Below are positions 9,980-17,576 of a stretch of DNA of 64,000 nt, one piece after another (position 1 is the stretch's first letter; each line of letters opens with the position of its first letter). The DNA comes from Symbiodinium natans (taxonomy: Eukaryota; Sar; Dinophyceae; Suessiales; Symbiodiniaceae), in contig CAJNDS010002122.1 in the NCBI GenBank assembly GCA_905221605.1, positions 408,501 to 472,500 on the forward strand, written 5' to 3'. The position numbers were made by a program, and so were the translations under genes. The notes beneath the pieces were generated by a model. That model had not been told where the DNA came from. It made no database searches and was given only the letters and a program-made list of their open reading frames with translations.

Positions 9980-10901
9980 TTATTCATTAATTAATAAAAT
10001 TTCATGGCGGTTATATTTTTTACTCAAACCATCCAATATATAATATTTATTTAATAATCCATCTCGTCCTACCTCCTTGACCTCATATGACCTGTCGCTC
10101 CATTGGCTCCTTGTCTGCTTCCTGCTAGTAAAATTACCTTTACCCTTAACATAGATTTTAACCTTGTCACCTTCTTTAACTTGTGGGTATTTTCTCATCT
10201 ACTTCTCCTTCAATACTGAATTTGCTTTTACTGTTACATGGTTGTCATCTTTATGTGCTTCATTCGGGGTCATTTCAGTTGTTGAATGCACCATCGTTTT
10301 ATTATACTTGTCCAAAGCAGGTTTTAATAATATTGTCCATGCTCCTTTAGTCACAAGTGCTCTGTCGCCTATCATCTTCTTAATAGTTCTAATAAATCTC
10401 TCTGCCACGTTAGCATGTGTCAAAGTTACAATATGCTCTATCCCTTCCCCTTTCAAAAAATCCTGAAATTTCTTATATTTGAATGCTCCATCATCATCAC
10501 TATAAATACTCTCTGGGTAACCTAATACTTTAAAACATTCCACAAATGCATCATACACTGTTTCACCGTCTCTATTTTCCATTGCTACAACATGTGCCTT
10601 CTTGCTAAAGTTATCAATACAAACTAAAGCGTATCTTTTATAATCTTCCTTGAAAGTATCAGTGTCTTTCATCAAACTAATCATATCCATTATATCAGCA
10701 GAAAACACAGCGCGAGCATAAGGTGGAGAATAACTATTATAGTTCTTGTATCCTCTTCTTTGGTTTATTGATTGCTTCTTAACCCAGTCTTTCACCTCCT
10801 GCCAAACCCTCTTTTCTTGCGTCATCATATAAACTCTTGGCACTACCGAAACCTGTTTCTAAATCATAATAGAGTTTATTTAACACCTCTTCTTTACTCA
10901 T
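9980..10901 (-). pseudogene. Retrovirus-type (rve) integrase, broken
   Basis: DDE integrase of the Polinton/PLV type that would insert the viral genome into host DNA. The start at 10901 opens with a helical N-terminal segment (EEVLNKLYYDLETGFGSAK) typical of these integrases. The frame then shifts near 10815-10825. The core frame (10199-10843) carries FSADIMDM, YSDDDGAF and NVAERFIRTIK, supplying the D, D and E positions. An in-frame TAG at 10199-10201 separates the core from the C-terminal SH3/chromo-like tail (9980-10198, VKEGDKVKIYVKG...SYEVKEV). A TCTA motif lies 13 nt upstream of the start. The frameshift and stop may be decay or sequence errors. Confidence 0.92.
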
Positions 10902-10914
10902 GATTAATATTAAC

Positions 10915-10918
10915 TAGA
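10915..10918 (-). promoter_or_regulatory. Late-type TCTA motif (integrase)
   Basis: TCTA on the minus strand in AT-rich context (TTAATTTCTAGTTAATATTAA), 13 nt before the integrase ATG. Confidence 0.65.
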
Positions 10919-10934
10919 AATTAATTAATATTAC

Positions 10935-11318
10935 TCATGCTGTAATCCCTAGAACCTTGTCAATGATTTTATTACCTAACTCTTCCTGTCTTCTCTCTTC
11001 AGCTAAACGTTTACACTTATCAGTTTTAAAATGTCTTGACTTATTAGTTATGCTTCTAATTGAACAACCACATCGTTCACAAACATAAAATTTATCATTT
11101 TCTTTAAAGTATCTACTAAAGTAACCACTTTCTTTATTCTTCTTATTATGAACGTTGTTGTGTTCCTTCTTCTTCGCCTTCCTAACATCATCACTGGTTA
11201 TACTTTCAGTATCAGTTAATACTAATTTATCATCATCTAACGCCCTCCACATCATGTCAAATAAATCGTCATTAATCCTTGACACTCGTCCATCTTCTGT
11301 AACTAAATAGTTAGTCAT
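10935..11318 (-). CDS. Zinc-finger hypothetical protein
   Basis: 127 aa. CERCGCSIRSITNKSRHFKT followed by DKC gives a C2HC-type finger near residues 82-103. The N-terminal part is acidic (ALDDDKLVLTDTESITSDD). A DNA-binding or regulatory role is possible but unproven. Its upstream region holds a GACTTAAAG element inside a long palindrome, which groups it with the early-type genes. It lies just upstream of the integrase on the same strand. Confidence 0.8.
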   Translation of the reverse strand: MTNYLVTEDGRVSRINDDLFDMMWRALDDDKLVLTDTESITSDDVRKAKKKEHNNVHNKKNKESGYFSRYFKENDKFYVCERCGCSIRSITNKSRHFKTDKCKRLAEERRQEELGNKIIDKVLGITA

Positions 11319-11340
11319 TATCTTATTTAAAAATATGAAT

Positions 11341-11386
11341 ATTTCTTTAAGTCACTTTAATTTTAATTAAAGTGCCTTAAAGAAAT
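11341..11386. promoter_or_regulatory. 22-bp-arm palindrome containing the early motif
   Basis: Arms 11341-11362 and 11365-11386 are reverse complements with one mismatch and a 2-nt centre. Each arm holds a version of the early motif (CTTTAAGTCACTTTAA and its reverse). It lies 22 nt upstream of the start at 11318 and past the 3' end side of the gene at 11413-12189, so it could be a promoter, a terminator for that gene, or both. Confidence 0.7.
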
Positions 11387-11412
11387 ATGTCATTATATTC
11401 AAAACAGTTTTA

Positions 11413-12189
11413 TTAACTACTTGATGTTCTGCTTTTATTAGAACTGCTCCTGCTTCTTATATATTCTATTGTTTCCTGTGAACGCCTTGAACTTATAACA
11501 CTTACTATTGGGCTTTCTTCAATATATTCAATAGTCCTGTCACTACGAACGGAACTTTGAACTGATATAGGTGCTGAAGATTGTATATGTTCACTTAATG
11601 CTCCTTCTTCAATAGGTAATAATACACTTCTACTTGATGAGTTTGATGATGATGACGAAGGCTCATACGACTTTTTAACATTCATTGGTAAATCATCTCC
11701 TTCTTCTTCCTCCATTTGTTCTGTTTGTACTGTTTGTTCTTCTTCTTCTGCTTCTCTTTGCGTTCTCCTATTTAGCAATTCTTCTCGTTCCTCTTGAAAT
11801 TCATCATGACCAAAAAGATTATCATATATCCGTCTCATCATTGATTTCCCCCTTTCTCTTTCAGGTTCTTCTTGTTCTGGTTGTTGCTTATCTTGGGTTG
11901 TTTCCTGTTCTTCTTGGCTTTCCATAGCTTTTTCGTCTACTGACTTCATGCTCTCGCTTGTTTCAATTGAAAACGTTTTATCAAATATATCGGTTTGGGT
12001 TCCCTTTTGCGGGTTCTCATTCATTAAAATCGTTTTCTTATCGTATTTATTTAAATCAAAATCATCAAAATCCACCTCATCTAGTAGCATTCCTTGTTGT
12101 GTTCTTCTTTCCCTTTCTGGTAATATTCTTAATCTTCGTGTTTTTGCTTCCCTTAACATTTCTTCATATGTTGGACGTAATCTTAACAT
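11413..12189 (-). CDS. Low-complexity acidic protein with RLRPTYEE motif
   Basis: 258 aa. It opens MLRLRPTYEEMLREAKTR, then becomes acidic and Gln/Glu-rich (EEQTVQTEQMEEEEGDD) and ends Ser/Arg-rich (RSRSSSNKSRTSSS). The N-terminal motif recurs in the next gene upstream (12214-13263). Probably a virion-associated or scaffold-like disordered protein, by position among structural genes; no family recognised. No TCTA is seen in the usual window before the start. Confidence 0.75.
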   Translation of the reverse strand: MLRLRPTYEEMLREAKTRRLRILPERERRTQQGMLLDEVDFDDFDLNKYDKKTILMNENPQKGTQTDIFDKTFSIETSESMKSVDEKAMESQEEQETTQDKQQPEQEEPERERGKSMMRRIYDNLFGHDEFQEEREELLNRRTQREAEEEEQTVQTEQMEEEEGDDLPMNVKKSYEPSSSSSNSSSRSVLLPIEEGALSEHIQSSAPISVQSSVRSDRTIEYIEESPIVSVISSRRSQETIEYIRSRSSSNKSRTSSS

Positions 12190-12213
12190 TTATAACTATA
12201 CTGATATTATAAC

Positions 12214-13263
12214 TTATAACAAACTCATAACAGCACTTTGAGCACCTGCTATCACCGCATCTTTTGCTACCTGTTTTCCAGCATCTAATAAAGCACTTCC
12301 TGCACTTTCAAACGCCTTTCGGATTACTCCTTTACCTTTTCCTTTCTTCATCTGCGACCATTCTTCCATTCTACTTCGTAAAAGTTGGTCATTTACTTCG
12401 TCCGCCCACTTACCCGTTTGAATTAGTCTTTCAACATAATTTAGTAAATAACCCTTTTTCGTTGGTGTTTTACCCTTGCCTTTTATTTTTAGTTTGTCCA
12501 TCTCCTCTTCTTGTTCTTGTGTTAGGTGTATTCCTCTTAAATGCAATTGATATAGTATATCATCTACTGAAACATCTTTGTTTTTCCATCTATCTATATT
12601 TTCATTATAGTCTATCATTTCCTTATGTTTTCTAGATTGTGGGGGCACTTGCGTTTCATCATCATCTTCAAAATCTTCCTCTTCTTCCCCTTCTTCTGCA
12701 ACTTCAGTCGGTGTTTCTAAAGGTGGCATCTCTTCTTCTTGTTCCTCATCTGTTGCTATTGAATGAACAGTAACACCTGCTGGTAAAGATTGACTATGTG
12801 CTTCATCTAAATCACTGCTTACTGCTGATGAGGACGCTTGTTGTGCGTCTCTTCGTCGTTGTTTGTGTGTTTCTAGTTCGGTTCTTACTCTATTAATCTG
12901 CTCTAGTGTCATCCGATAATCGTCACTGTCTGGCGTTTCATAACCATCAGCATTATAAGCACCTACTGGAGTTCTATCTCCATAACTTAAAATACCCATT
13001 GACGACCCTGTTGCCATTGCCGTTTGTCTCAATTGAGTTTGTCTTAATTCTTCCTTTACTTTGCTTTCTTCTTGCTTTTTCAAACCTAGAAAGTCAACAT
13101 TGTCAAATTGTGAACCGAATTGATTGTTTCTAAATAATGTTGCCCTTCTGTCAATCACTGTTTCAATTGATGGGCGGTTTTCATCTCCTTGTTGATTTAT
13201 TAAACCTATAAGTTCATCATATGTAGGTCTTAATCTTAATTCCGATTTTAATGTTTCAATCAT
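12214..13263 (-). CDS. Probable virion protein with LRLRPTYDE motif and Ala/Gly helix tail
   Basis: 349 aa. LRLRPTYDELIGLI near residues 9-22 repeats the opening of the protein at 11413-12189. The middle is acidic (EEGEEEEDFEDDDE). The end carries a basic patch and an amphipathic Ala-rich helix (SAGSALLDAGKQVAKDAVIA). Such a tail resembles membrane-active or core minor capsid proteins of adenovirus-like viruses, but this is inference from composition only. TCTA lies 11 nt before ATG. The start lies 10 nt from the end of the gene at 13274. Confidence 0.8.
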   Translation of the reverse strand: MIETLKSELRLRPTYDELIGLINQQGDENRPSIETVIDRRATLFRNNQFGSQFDNVDFLGLKKQEESKVKEELRQTQLRQTAMATGSSMGILSYGDRTPVGAYNADGYETPDSDDYRMTLEQINRVRTELETHKQRRRDAQQASSSAVSSDLDEAHSQSLPAGVTVHSIATDEEQEEEMPPLETPTEVAEEGEEEEDFEDDDETQVPPQSRKHKEMIDYNENIDRWKNKDVSVDDILYQLHLRGIHLTQEQEEEMDKLKIKGKGKTPTKKGYLLNYVERLIQTGKWADEVNDQLLRSRMEEWSQMKKGKGKGVIRKAFESAGSALLDAGKQVAKDAVIAGAQSAVMSLL

Positions 13264-13273
13264 TATTATTAAT

Positions 13274-13594
13274 TTAGATTATTTCCGACATTATATTTTT
13301 TAATTCTTTTTGTCTCTTTTCCAGTTCTTCCTTTGTTCTTACTGGCATCATCGGACGCTCTAACTGTCTGTTAATATCATCTAGTTCACCCTGATAAAGG
13401 CTTTTCTTCTGATGCTTAACCCAATCATTCCTTAATGCTACATTCTTGCCTCTGTTCTCCGCTTCTTCAATTCTTAATTTTAAATCTTCTAAATACTTTT
13501 TCCTACTTGCTACCCCTATTGTTTCCTCTAAATCATAATGTTGTTGAACCTGTGGCATTCGCCTCATCTCCGGTTTGCTCTTCCAAATGCTCAT
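13274..13594 (-). CDS. Hypothetical coiled-coil protein
   Basis: 106 aa, highly charged and helical (KKYLEDLKLRIEEAENRGK; KEELEKRQKELKNIM). No family recognised. It lies in the run of minus-strand late-type genes leading from the penton, 10 nt upstream of the next gene. Preceded by TCTA at 16 nt and a TTAATATTAAT block. Confidence 0.75.
   Translation of the reverse strand: MSIWKSKPEMRRMPQVQQHYDLEETIGVASRKKYLEDLKLRIEEAENRGKNVALRNDWVKHQKKSLYQGELDDINRQLERPMMPVRTKEELEKRQKELKNIMSEII
13275..13278 (-). promoter_or_regulatory. Late-type TCTA motif (gene starting at 13263)
   Basis: TCTA on the minus strand, 11 nt before ATG in the context AATAATCTAAATTAATAATA. It overlaps the stop codon region of the upstream gene. 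Confidence 0.65.
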
Positions 13595-13610
13595 ATTATT
13601 AATATTAATT

Positions 13611-13614
13611 TAGA
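13611..13614 (-). promoter_or_regulatory. Late-type TCTA motif (gene starting at 13594)
   Basis: TCTA on the minus strand, 16 nt before ATG, followed by AAATTAATATTAAT. Confidence 0.65.
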
Positions 13615-13636
13615 TAATAATTAATATTAACAACTA

Positions 13637-14209
13637 TTAAAACATACTTGCTCTAAACCTATTTATCTTTTCTTGCTTTTCTTGTTGCCTTAACCTTTTC
13701 ATTTCATTATATGACTGTTGTAGTAATTCTGTTGCGGTTGGTTGTCTCACTACCTCTTTCATTCTTACAGGCTTTTCTTGTTCCACTTGCTTTTCAACGC
13801 TTGGAACAATTGGAACATTCTTCACCTCATACTTCTTCTTCATCTCTTCTTCAATTTCTTTTCTTAACTTTTGTTCAACCTTTGACCCATAACTTGCCTT
13901 CTGCTTATTTACAGGTAATGTTTCAGTCGGTTGACCCTTACAATAATGAGGGTGTGTGTTTTTTAAACTTTTCGGCAACATCTTTTTATTACAGGCACTA
14001 CATTCAACCAGCTCAATAACTTTAACTGTTCTCGCTAGTTTCTTCGGCGTTGCTTTTGCTTTTGGCTTTGTTTCTTCTTTCGGTTCTTCTTTGGGTTGTG
14101 CTTTGATTTGTTCAGTTGGTTGTTCTTCGTGGGTTGTTTCAATAATTTCATTTGCTACTGGTTCGGGTGCTTCTTCATTTTTAACCTCATCAACCTCTTC
14201 ATTACTCAT
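13637..14209 (-). CDS. Zinc-finger hypothetical protein, Pro/Glu/Lys-rich
   Basis: 190 aa. The N-terminal third is a low-complexity acidic and Pro/Lys stretch (KEEPKEETKPKAKATPKK). ECSACNKKMLPKSLKNTHPH followed by YC forms a C2HC-like finger near residues 72-93. The C-terminus is basic and helical. A nucleic-acid or virion role is likely but unproven. ATATCTAATTAG lies about 40 nt upstream, further than the usual TCTA spacing, with a TATATATATA run between. Confidence 0.75.
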   Translation of the reverse strand: MSNEEVDEVKNEEAPEPVANEIIETTHEEQPTEQIKAQPKEEPKEETKPKAKATPKKLARTVKVIELVECSACNKKMLPKSLKNTHPHYCKGQPTETLPVNKQKASYGSKVEQKLRKEIEEEMKKKYEVKNVPIVPSVEKQVEQEKPVRMKEVVRQPTATELLQQSYNEMKRLRQQEKQEKINRFRASMF

Positions 14210-14251
14210 TATTTAATGTAGTATATATATATTTTTCTAATTAGATATTTA

Positions 14252-15087
14252 TTATCCCCTGAAAAATGTTAGTGTAAATGAAATATCCACCCCGTTCAAA
14301 ATAATAATTTGGTTAAGGTGGTCAGTTAGTCTAAAATTCAATCGGCGTAACATCTTACCTGATACATCTATATAATCAACGGTGCTTAACTCATTGTCGT
14401 TTATTATACCTAGATAAGCGACATTAACGGGGACTTTCTGAATTATTGATGAATTGCCCGCCACTGTTAATTGGTTGTAGTTGCTTATTTCGTTACAATG
14501 TAAGTATAAATTCTTGAAAGGGACTAAATCAATAAATTAGTAACATACGGCGCGACATTAGTATAAGCGTCAGTGGCAGGGGTTGTATTACCTATTACTC
14601 GATTGATTGAACTTAAATTATTAACATCAACGGGGTCACTAAAACTACCCGCTAATGGTGCTATTTCTCCATCAGTTAGAACAACAAAAATAGCAGTAGC
14701 ATAATTGGAACTGAATGTATATTTGTTGGTTGAAGTGTTGTAACTTATTGAATAAGTGTTGGGTCTATCCCCCGTATCTACTAAAAGATTTGAAGCAATC
14801 TCTATCGTTTGCGCTAAATCCACCGCTGTATAGTTGCCTTCTGGAATTGTTACTTTACGATAAGTTATGCCCGCTATAACCCCTGGCGGTATAACCTGAT
14901 GTCTAAAATATAAGTTATTGTTGGTGCTGTTGATTGAATACCACGAGTGGGGAATGCTTACCTCGTGTATTTGGCATAGCATATTTTCCTCTAGTTGAAC
15001 CGTTTCAGGTAAATCAATAGTAAAATTTGACGAAGTGCCACTTACTTTATAATAACTATCAATATATACCTTTTTGAATTTCAACAT
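14252..15087 (-). pseudogene. Penton (minor capsid) protein, frameshifted
   Basis: Two minus frames make one protein of about 280 aa. The first (14524-15087) has the PLV penton start pattern VYIDSYYKVSGTSSNFTIDL, then IHEVSIPHSWYSIN and the IPEGNYTAVDLAQTI block. Its frame stops at 14524. The coding sense continues in the neighbouring frame through LYLHCNEISNYNQ into 14252-14464 (LGIINDNELSTVDYIDVSG, RLTDHLNQIIILNG). A single-nucleotide change near 14530 would explain the break. Penton proteins are single jelly-rolls at capsid vertices. It faces the lipase gene across a divergent promoter region and has TCTA 14 nt upstream. Confidence 0.9.
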
Positions 15088-15091
15088 TTGT

Positions 15092-15118
15092 ATAAAATAA
15101 CTAGAAGTTATTTTATAT
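15092..15118. promoter_or_regulatory. Divergent promoter hairpin with late-type TCTA (penton)
   Basis: TATAAAATAACT and AGTTATTTTATA flank a small loop between the divergent penton and lipase genes. The minus-strand TCTA at 15102-15105 is 14 nt before the penton ATG. A second AT-rich stem follows near 15165-15190 before the lipase start, without TCTA. Confidence 0.6.
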
Positions 15119-15191
15119 AAAATGTTGATATTGCTTTGCGAATTCGAGCATTATTAATTGGGTGATAAAATAATTTATAAACTATTTTATA

Positions 15192-15825
15192 ATGCATAAA
15201 CATAAAAGAAATGAAGGAATAATATATGAACCACCTATTACAAGAAATATAATTAATGATGAAGTAAGCGAAGAATTAGCTGGAAATTGGTCTTTTCTTA
15301 CTCATACGGTATTTACAGGAACGGCTCTATTTTATACATAGCAGGAACTAAAGACCCCATCGATTTTTGGGATGACTTAAAACTACCATTTTATCAGACA
15401 AGAAACACCAAAAGATATAAAGATGTAGATAAGTTTATGAAAGATGGAACTATTGAAGTAGATGGTAAAAAACTTACAGGTATTAGTGATATTATTTCAC
15501 ATTCATTAGGGTCGGCAGTGGGACAACAAATAAATAATGATTATGGAATATTTTTCGTAGTCGTAGTTATGGGTCTCCTTTTGTTTCAAGTCAGTCACCA
15601 GAAGATACGGGGACTAACTTAAGAATACGAAAAGCCGGAGACCCTGTTAGTATTTTTGATAAAGGTAGTATCACATTAAATAAAGGAACATTGGACGCCT
15701 CGCCAGAGGCTCGCGTGCTACGCGACCCTTTACAAAATCATTCATATCAAGACATAGGCAATGTTCATAATCAAGAGGGAAATTTACCCATCACAGAAGA
15801 AGAGTTTATGCAACAGTTTGATTAA
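15192..15825 (+). pseudogene. Class-3 lipase-like hydrolase, two frameshifts
   Basis: Three plus frames read as one alpha/beta hydrolase of about 210 aa. Frame 1 (15192-15341) holds the N-terminus. Frame 2 (about 15287-15560) has LYIAGTKDPIDFWDDLKLPF, matching the RGT..DW..D block of lipase_3, and the nucleophile elbow SHSLGSA. Frame 3 (about 15559-15825) has SYGSPFV, then RKAGDPVSIF and NHSYQDIG, supplying the Asp and His positions. Shifts fall near 15285-15297 and 15550-15560. Such lipases may help membrane breach or release; that is inference. A GC-rich repeat is inserted in frame near 15706. Confidence 0.82.
15706..15726 (+). repeat. GC-rich short repeat inside the lipase gene
   Basis: GAGGCTCGCGTGCTACGCGAC is the near-exact reverse complement of two units at 21480-21530. 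It is strikingly GC-rich for this element and sits in frame, adding residues like PEARVLRDP. Confidence 0.75.
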
Positions 15826-15829
15826 TTAA

Positions 15830-15833
15830 TCTA
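15830..15833 (+). promoter_or_regulatory. Late-type TCTA motif (gene at 15847)
   Basis: TCTA 13 nt before ATG, followed by AATAATATTAATA. Confidence 0.6.
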
Positions 15834-15846
15834 AATAATATTAATA

Positions 15847-16038
15847 ATGTTTCATAATAAAGCATCAACATATGAACAAATGGAGAAGAAACCGAAAGAG
15901 AAGAAATTTAAACAAAATACTTATGAAGAAATACGAAAACTAGTAGATAATAATGAAGTAGATGAGACAGTTAAAGAGGTGAAAGGGAAAAAGAAAAATA
16001 CCAAAGAAAATACATATAATTTTAAACTATTTGATTAA
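15847..16038 (+). CDS. Small basic protein with two TYEx motifs
   Basis: 63 aa, Lys-rich. It has STYEQMEKK near residue 7 and NTYEEIRKLV near 24, resembling RPTYEEMLRE and RPTYDELIGL in the two proteins at 11413-13263. It sits between lipase and major capsid gene on the same strand with a TCTA motif, so it is likely a late virion or assembly protein. No family recognised. Confidence 0.7.
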   Translation: MFHNKASTYEQMEKKPKEKKFKQNTYEEIRKLVDNNEVDETVKEVKGKKKNTKENTYNFKLFD

Positions 16039-16072
16039 ATATAATTTCACAATTATATTTAATGAAATTTTT

Positions 16073-16076
16073 TCTA
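16073..16076 (+). promoter_or_regulatory. Late-type TCTA motif (major capsid)
   Basis: TCTA 16 nt before the capsid ATG, with TATATAAG between it and the start. Confidence 0.7.
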
Positions 16077-16092
16077 CACTAAAATATATAAG

Positions 16093-17522
16093 ATGGAGAC
16101 GTTCAGCCCAGAAGATATTCTCATTGACAACCTCTCATTTAAATTAAACAAAGGTTCAAGTTATATTACTGACAGAAGAAGTGTTACGTTTTGGCCGTCT
16201 GGTTCAAATATTTATAAACCTACAAGTGGCAACCGTGTATTGAAATTTTCATTAAACGCTGAAGATAATGCTTGGTTAGACCCCAAAGTGTAAGAATATT
16301 TTTTACATTACAAAATCTTGACCCAACATTTAATAACAAACTCCGTCCATTATCCCCTCCTTATAGCTTTTTTAGACGAATGCGAATTATAGCAGGTAAT
16401 CAGGTTGTTGAAGACTTTGATAATTATAACCGAGTTCATCACATGTTCTCTAAAATGATGTCTCAAGGCGCACGAAAAGATGAAGCAAATGAAGGGTTTG
16501 GTTATAGATATGATGACGAAATTAAAACTCTCGTTAATGACGGTGACACAAGATTAAAATATGAAGTTAATGGTTTAACTTGTCAAGGCTTTAAGGATAA
16601 AATGATTGTTGGATTTAAGCCCTTGTGTGGTTTATTTAGTCAGTTTAAATATTTACCTTTAAAGTATATGGGAAATTTAACAATTGAATTAGAATTGGTT
16701 ACTAATGCTACTGATTGTGTAATTGACCCTGAAGATGTTACAACGGCAGATGCTGTAGGAAATAGGTTTGTAACTGATGTTAATCCTGCCACAGAAGCGG
16801 ACGCTGAATTTAGAAATACAAGCACTGATTGGGAAATTAATAACGCTCGTGTTGTTTGTGATGTTTGCACCCTTGATAATAATTTGAATAATGAATATGT
16901 CAAACATCTTTTAGAAGGAAAAGGCCTACCCATTACTTATACAACTTATATTACTCAATCTCAATCAGTAAAAGGCACAACTGATATTAATGTCCAAGTC
17001 ATCCGTTCAGTATCAAAATTAGTCGCATCATTCATTACATTTTACAAGGAAGGAGACCCAAGCACTGGTTATGAATACTGTGACAAAGAATTTTGTCGTT
17101 TCTATCACCCACAACAACAATCCGACGAACAAACTGAAGGAATTTATGACAATAATTTTGATTTACAAATGCAAATACAACTGGGTTCTAAACTATATGC
17201 AGAGTATCCGATTACATCACTTCAAGAATGCTATTATCACTTAAGAAAGGCATTAAATCTTCCAGTGTTTCATCAACATTCATTGTCAATTGATTTCAGA
17301 CAATATCGTGACCGTCAGTTTGTGTTTGGCTTTTCGTTTGAAAAAGTGCCAGACAGTTCATATACAGGAATTAACACGCGTAGCGGTCAGCAAATGTTAG
17401 TAAAAGTTAAACCTGCAAATGCTTCAATAACAACTACTGCTATGCCTGATAATATTTATATAACATTACTGTCGGAACAAATATTAGAGATACGTGATTT
17501 AGGTTTGAAAGTTTTTGACTGA
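16093..17522 (+). pseudogene. Major capsid protein, double jelly-roll, one frameshift
   Basis: Forms the hexameric capsomers of the shell. Starts at 16093 with SYITDRRSVTFWPSGSNIYK, a block typical of PLV major capsid proteins. The frame stops at 16293 after LDPKV. The rest (416 codons) continues in the next frame from about 16281 (SVRIFFTLQNLDP). The break lies at a run of four C, where one missing C would explain it. Total length would be about 475 aa, normal for PLVs. Later landmarks are RIIAGNQVVEDFDNYNRV and the C-terminal IDFRQYRDRQFVFGFSFE. Late-type TCTA lies upstream. Confidence 0.93.
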
Positions 17523-17554
17523 TTTTAAGATAATTAATATTAATAAAATTATTA

Positions 17555-17558
17555 TCTA
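17555..17558 (+). promoter_or_regulatory. Late-type TCTA motif (fibre)
   Basis: TCTA 18 nt before ATG, centred in an AT inverted repeat (TTAATATTAATAAAAT and ATTTTATTAATATTAA, 17532-17573). Confidence 0.65.
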
Positions 17559-17576
17559 TTTTATTAATATTAACGA

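Noticed and set aside
16281-16293. Programmed frameshift in the capsid gene
   Set aside because: The C-run and A-run are not arranged as a standard slippery heptamer in the starting frame, and at least five other genes show shifts too, so mutation or sequencing error is simpler.
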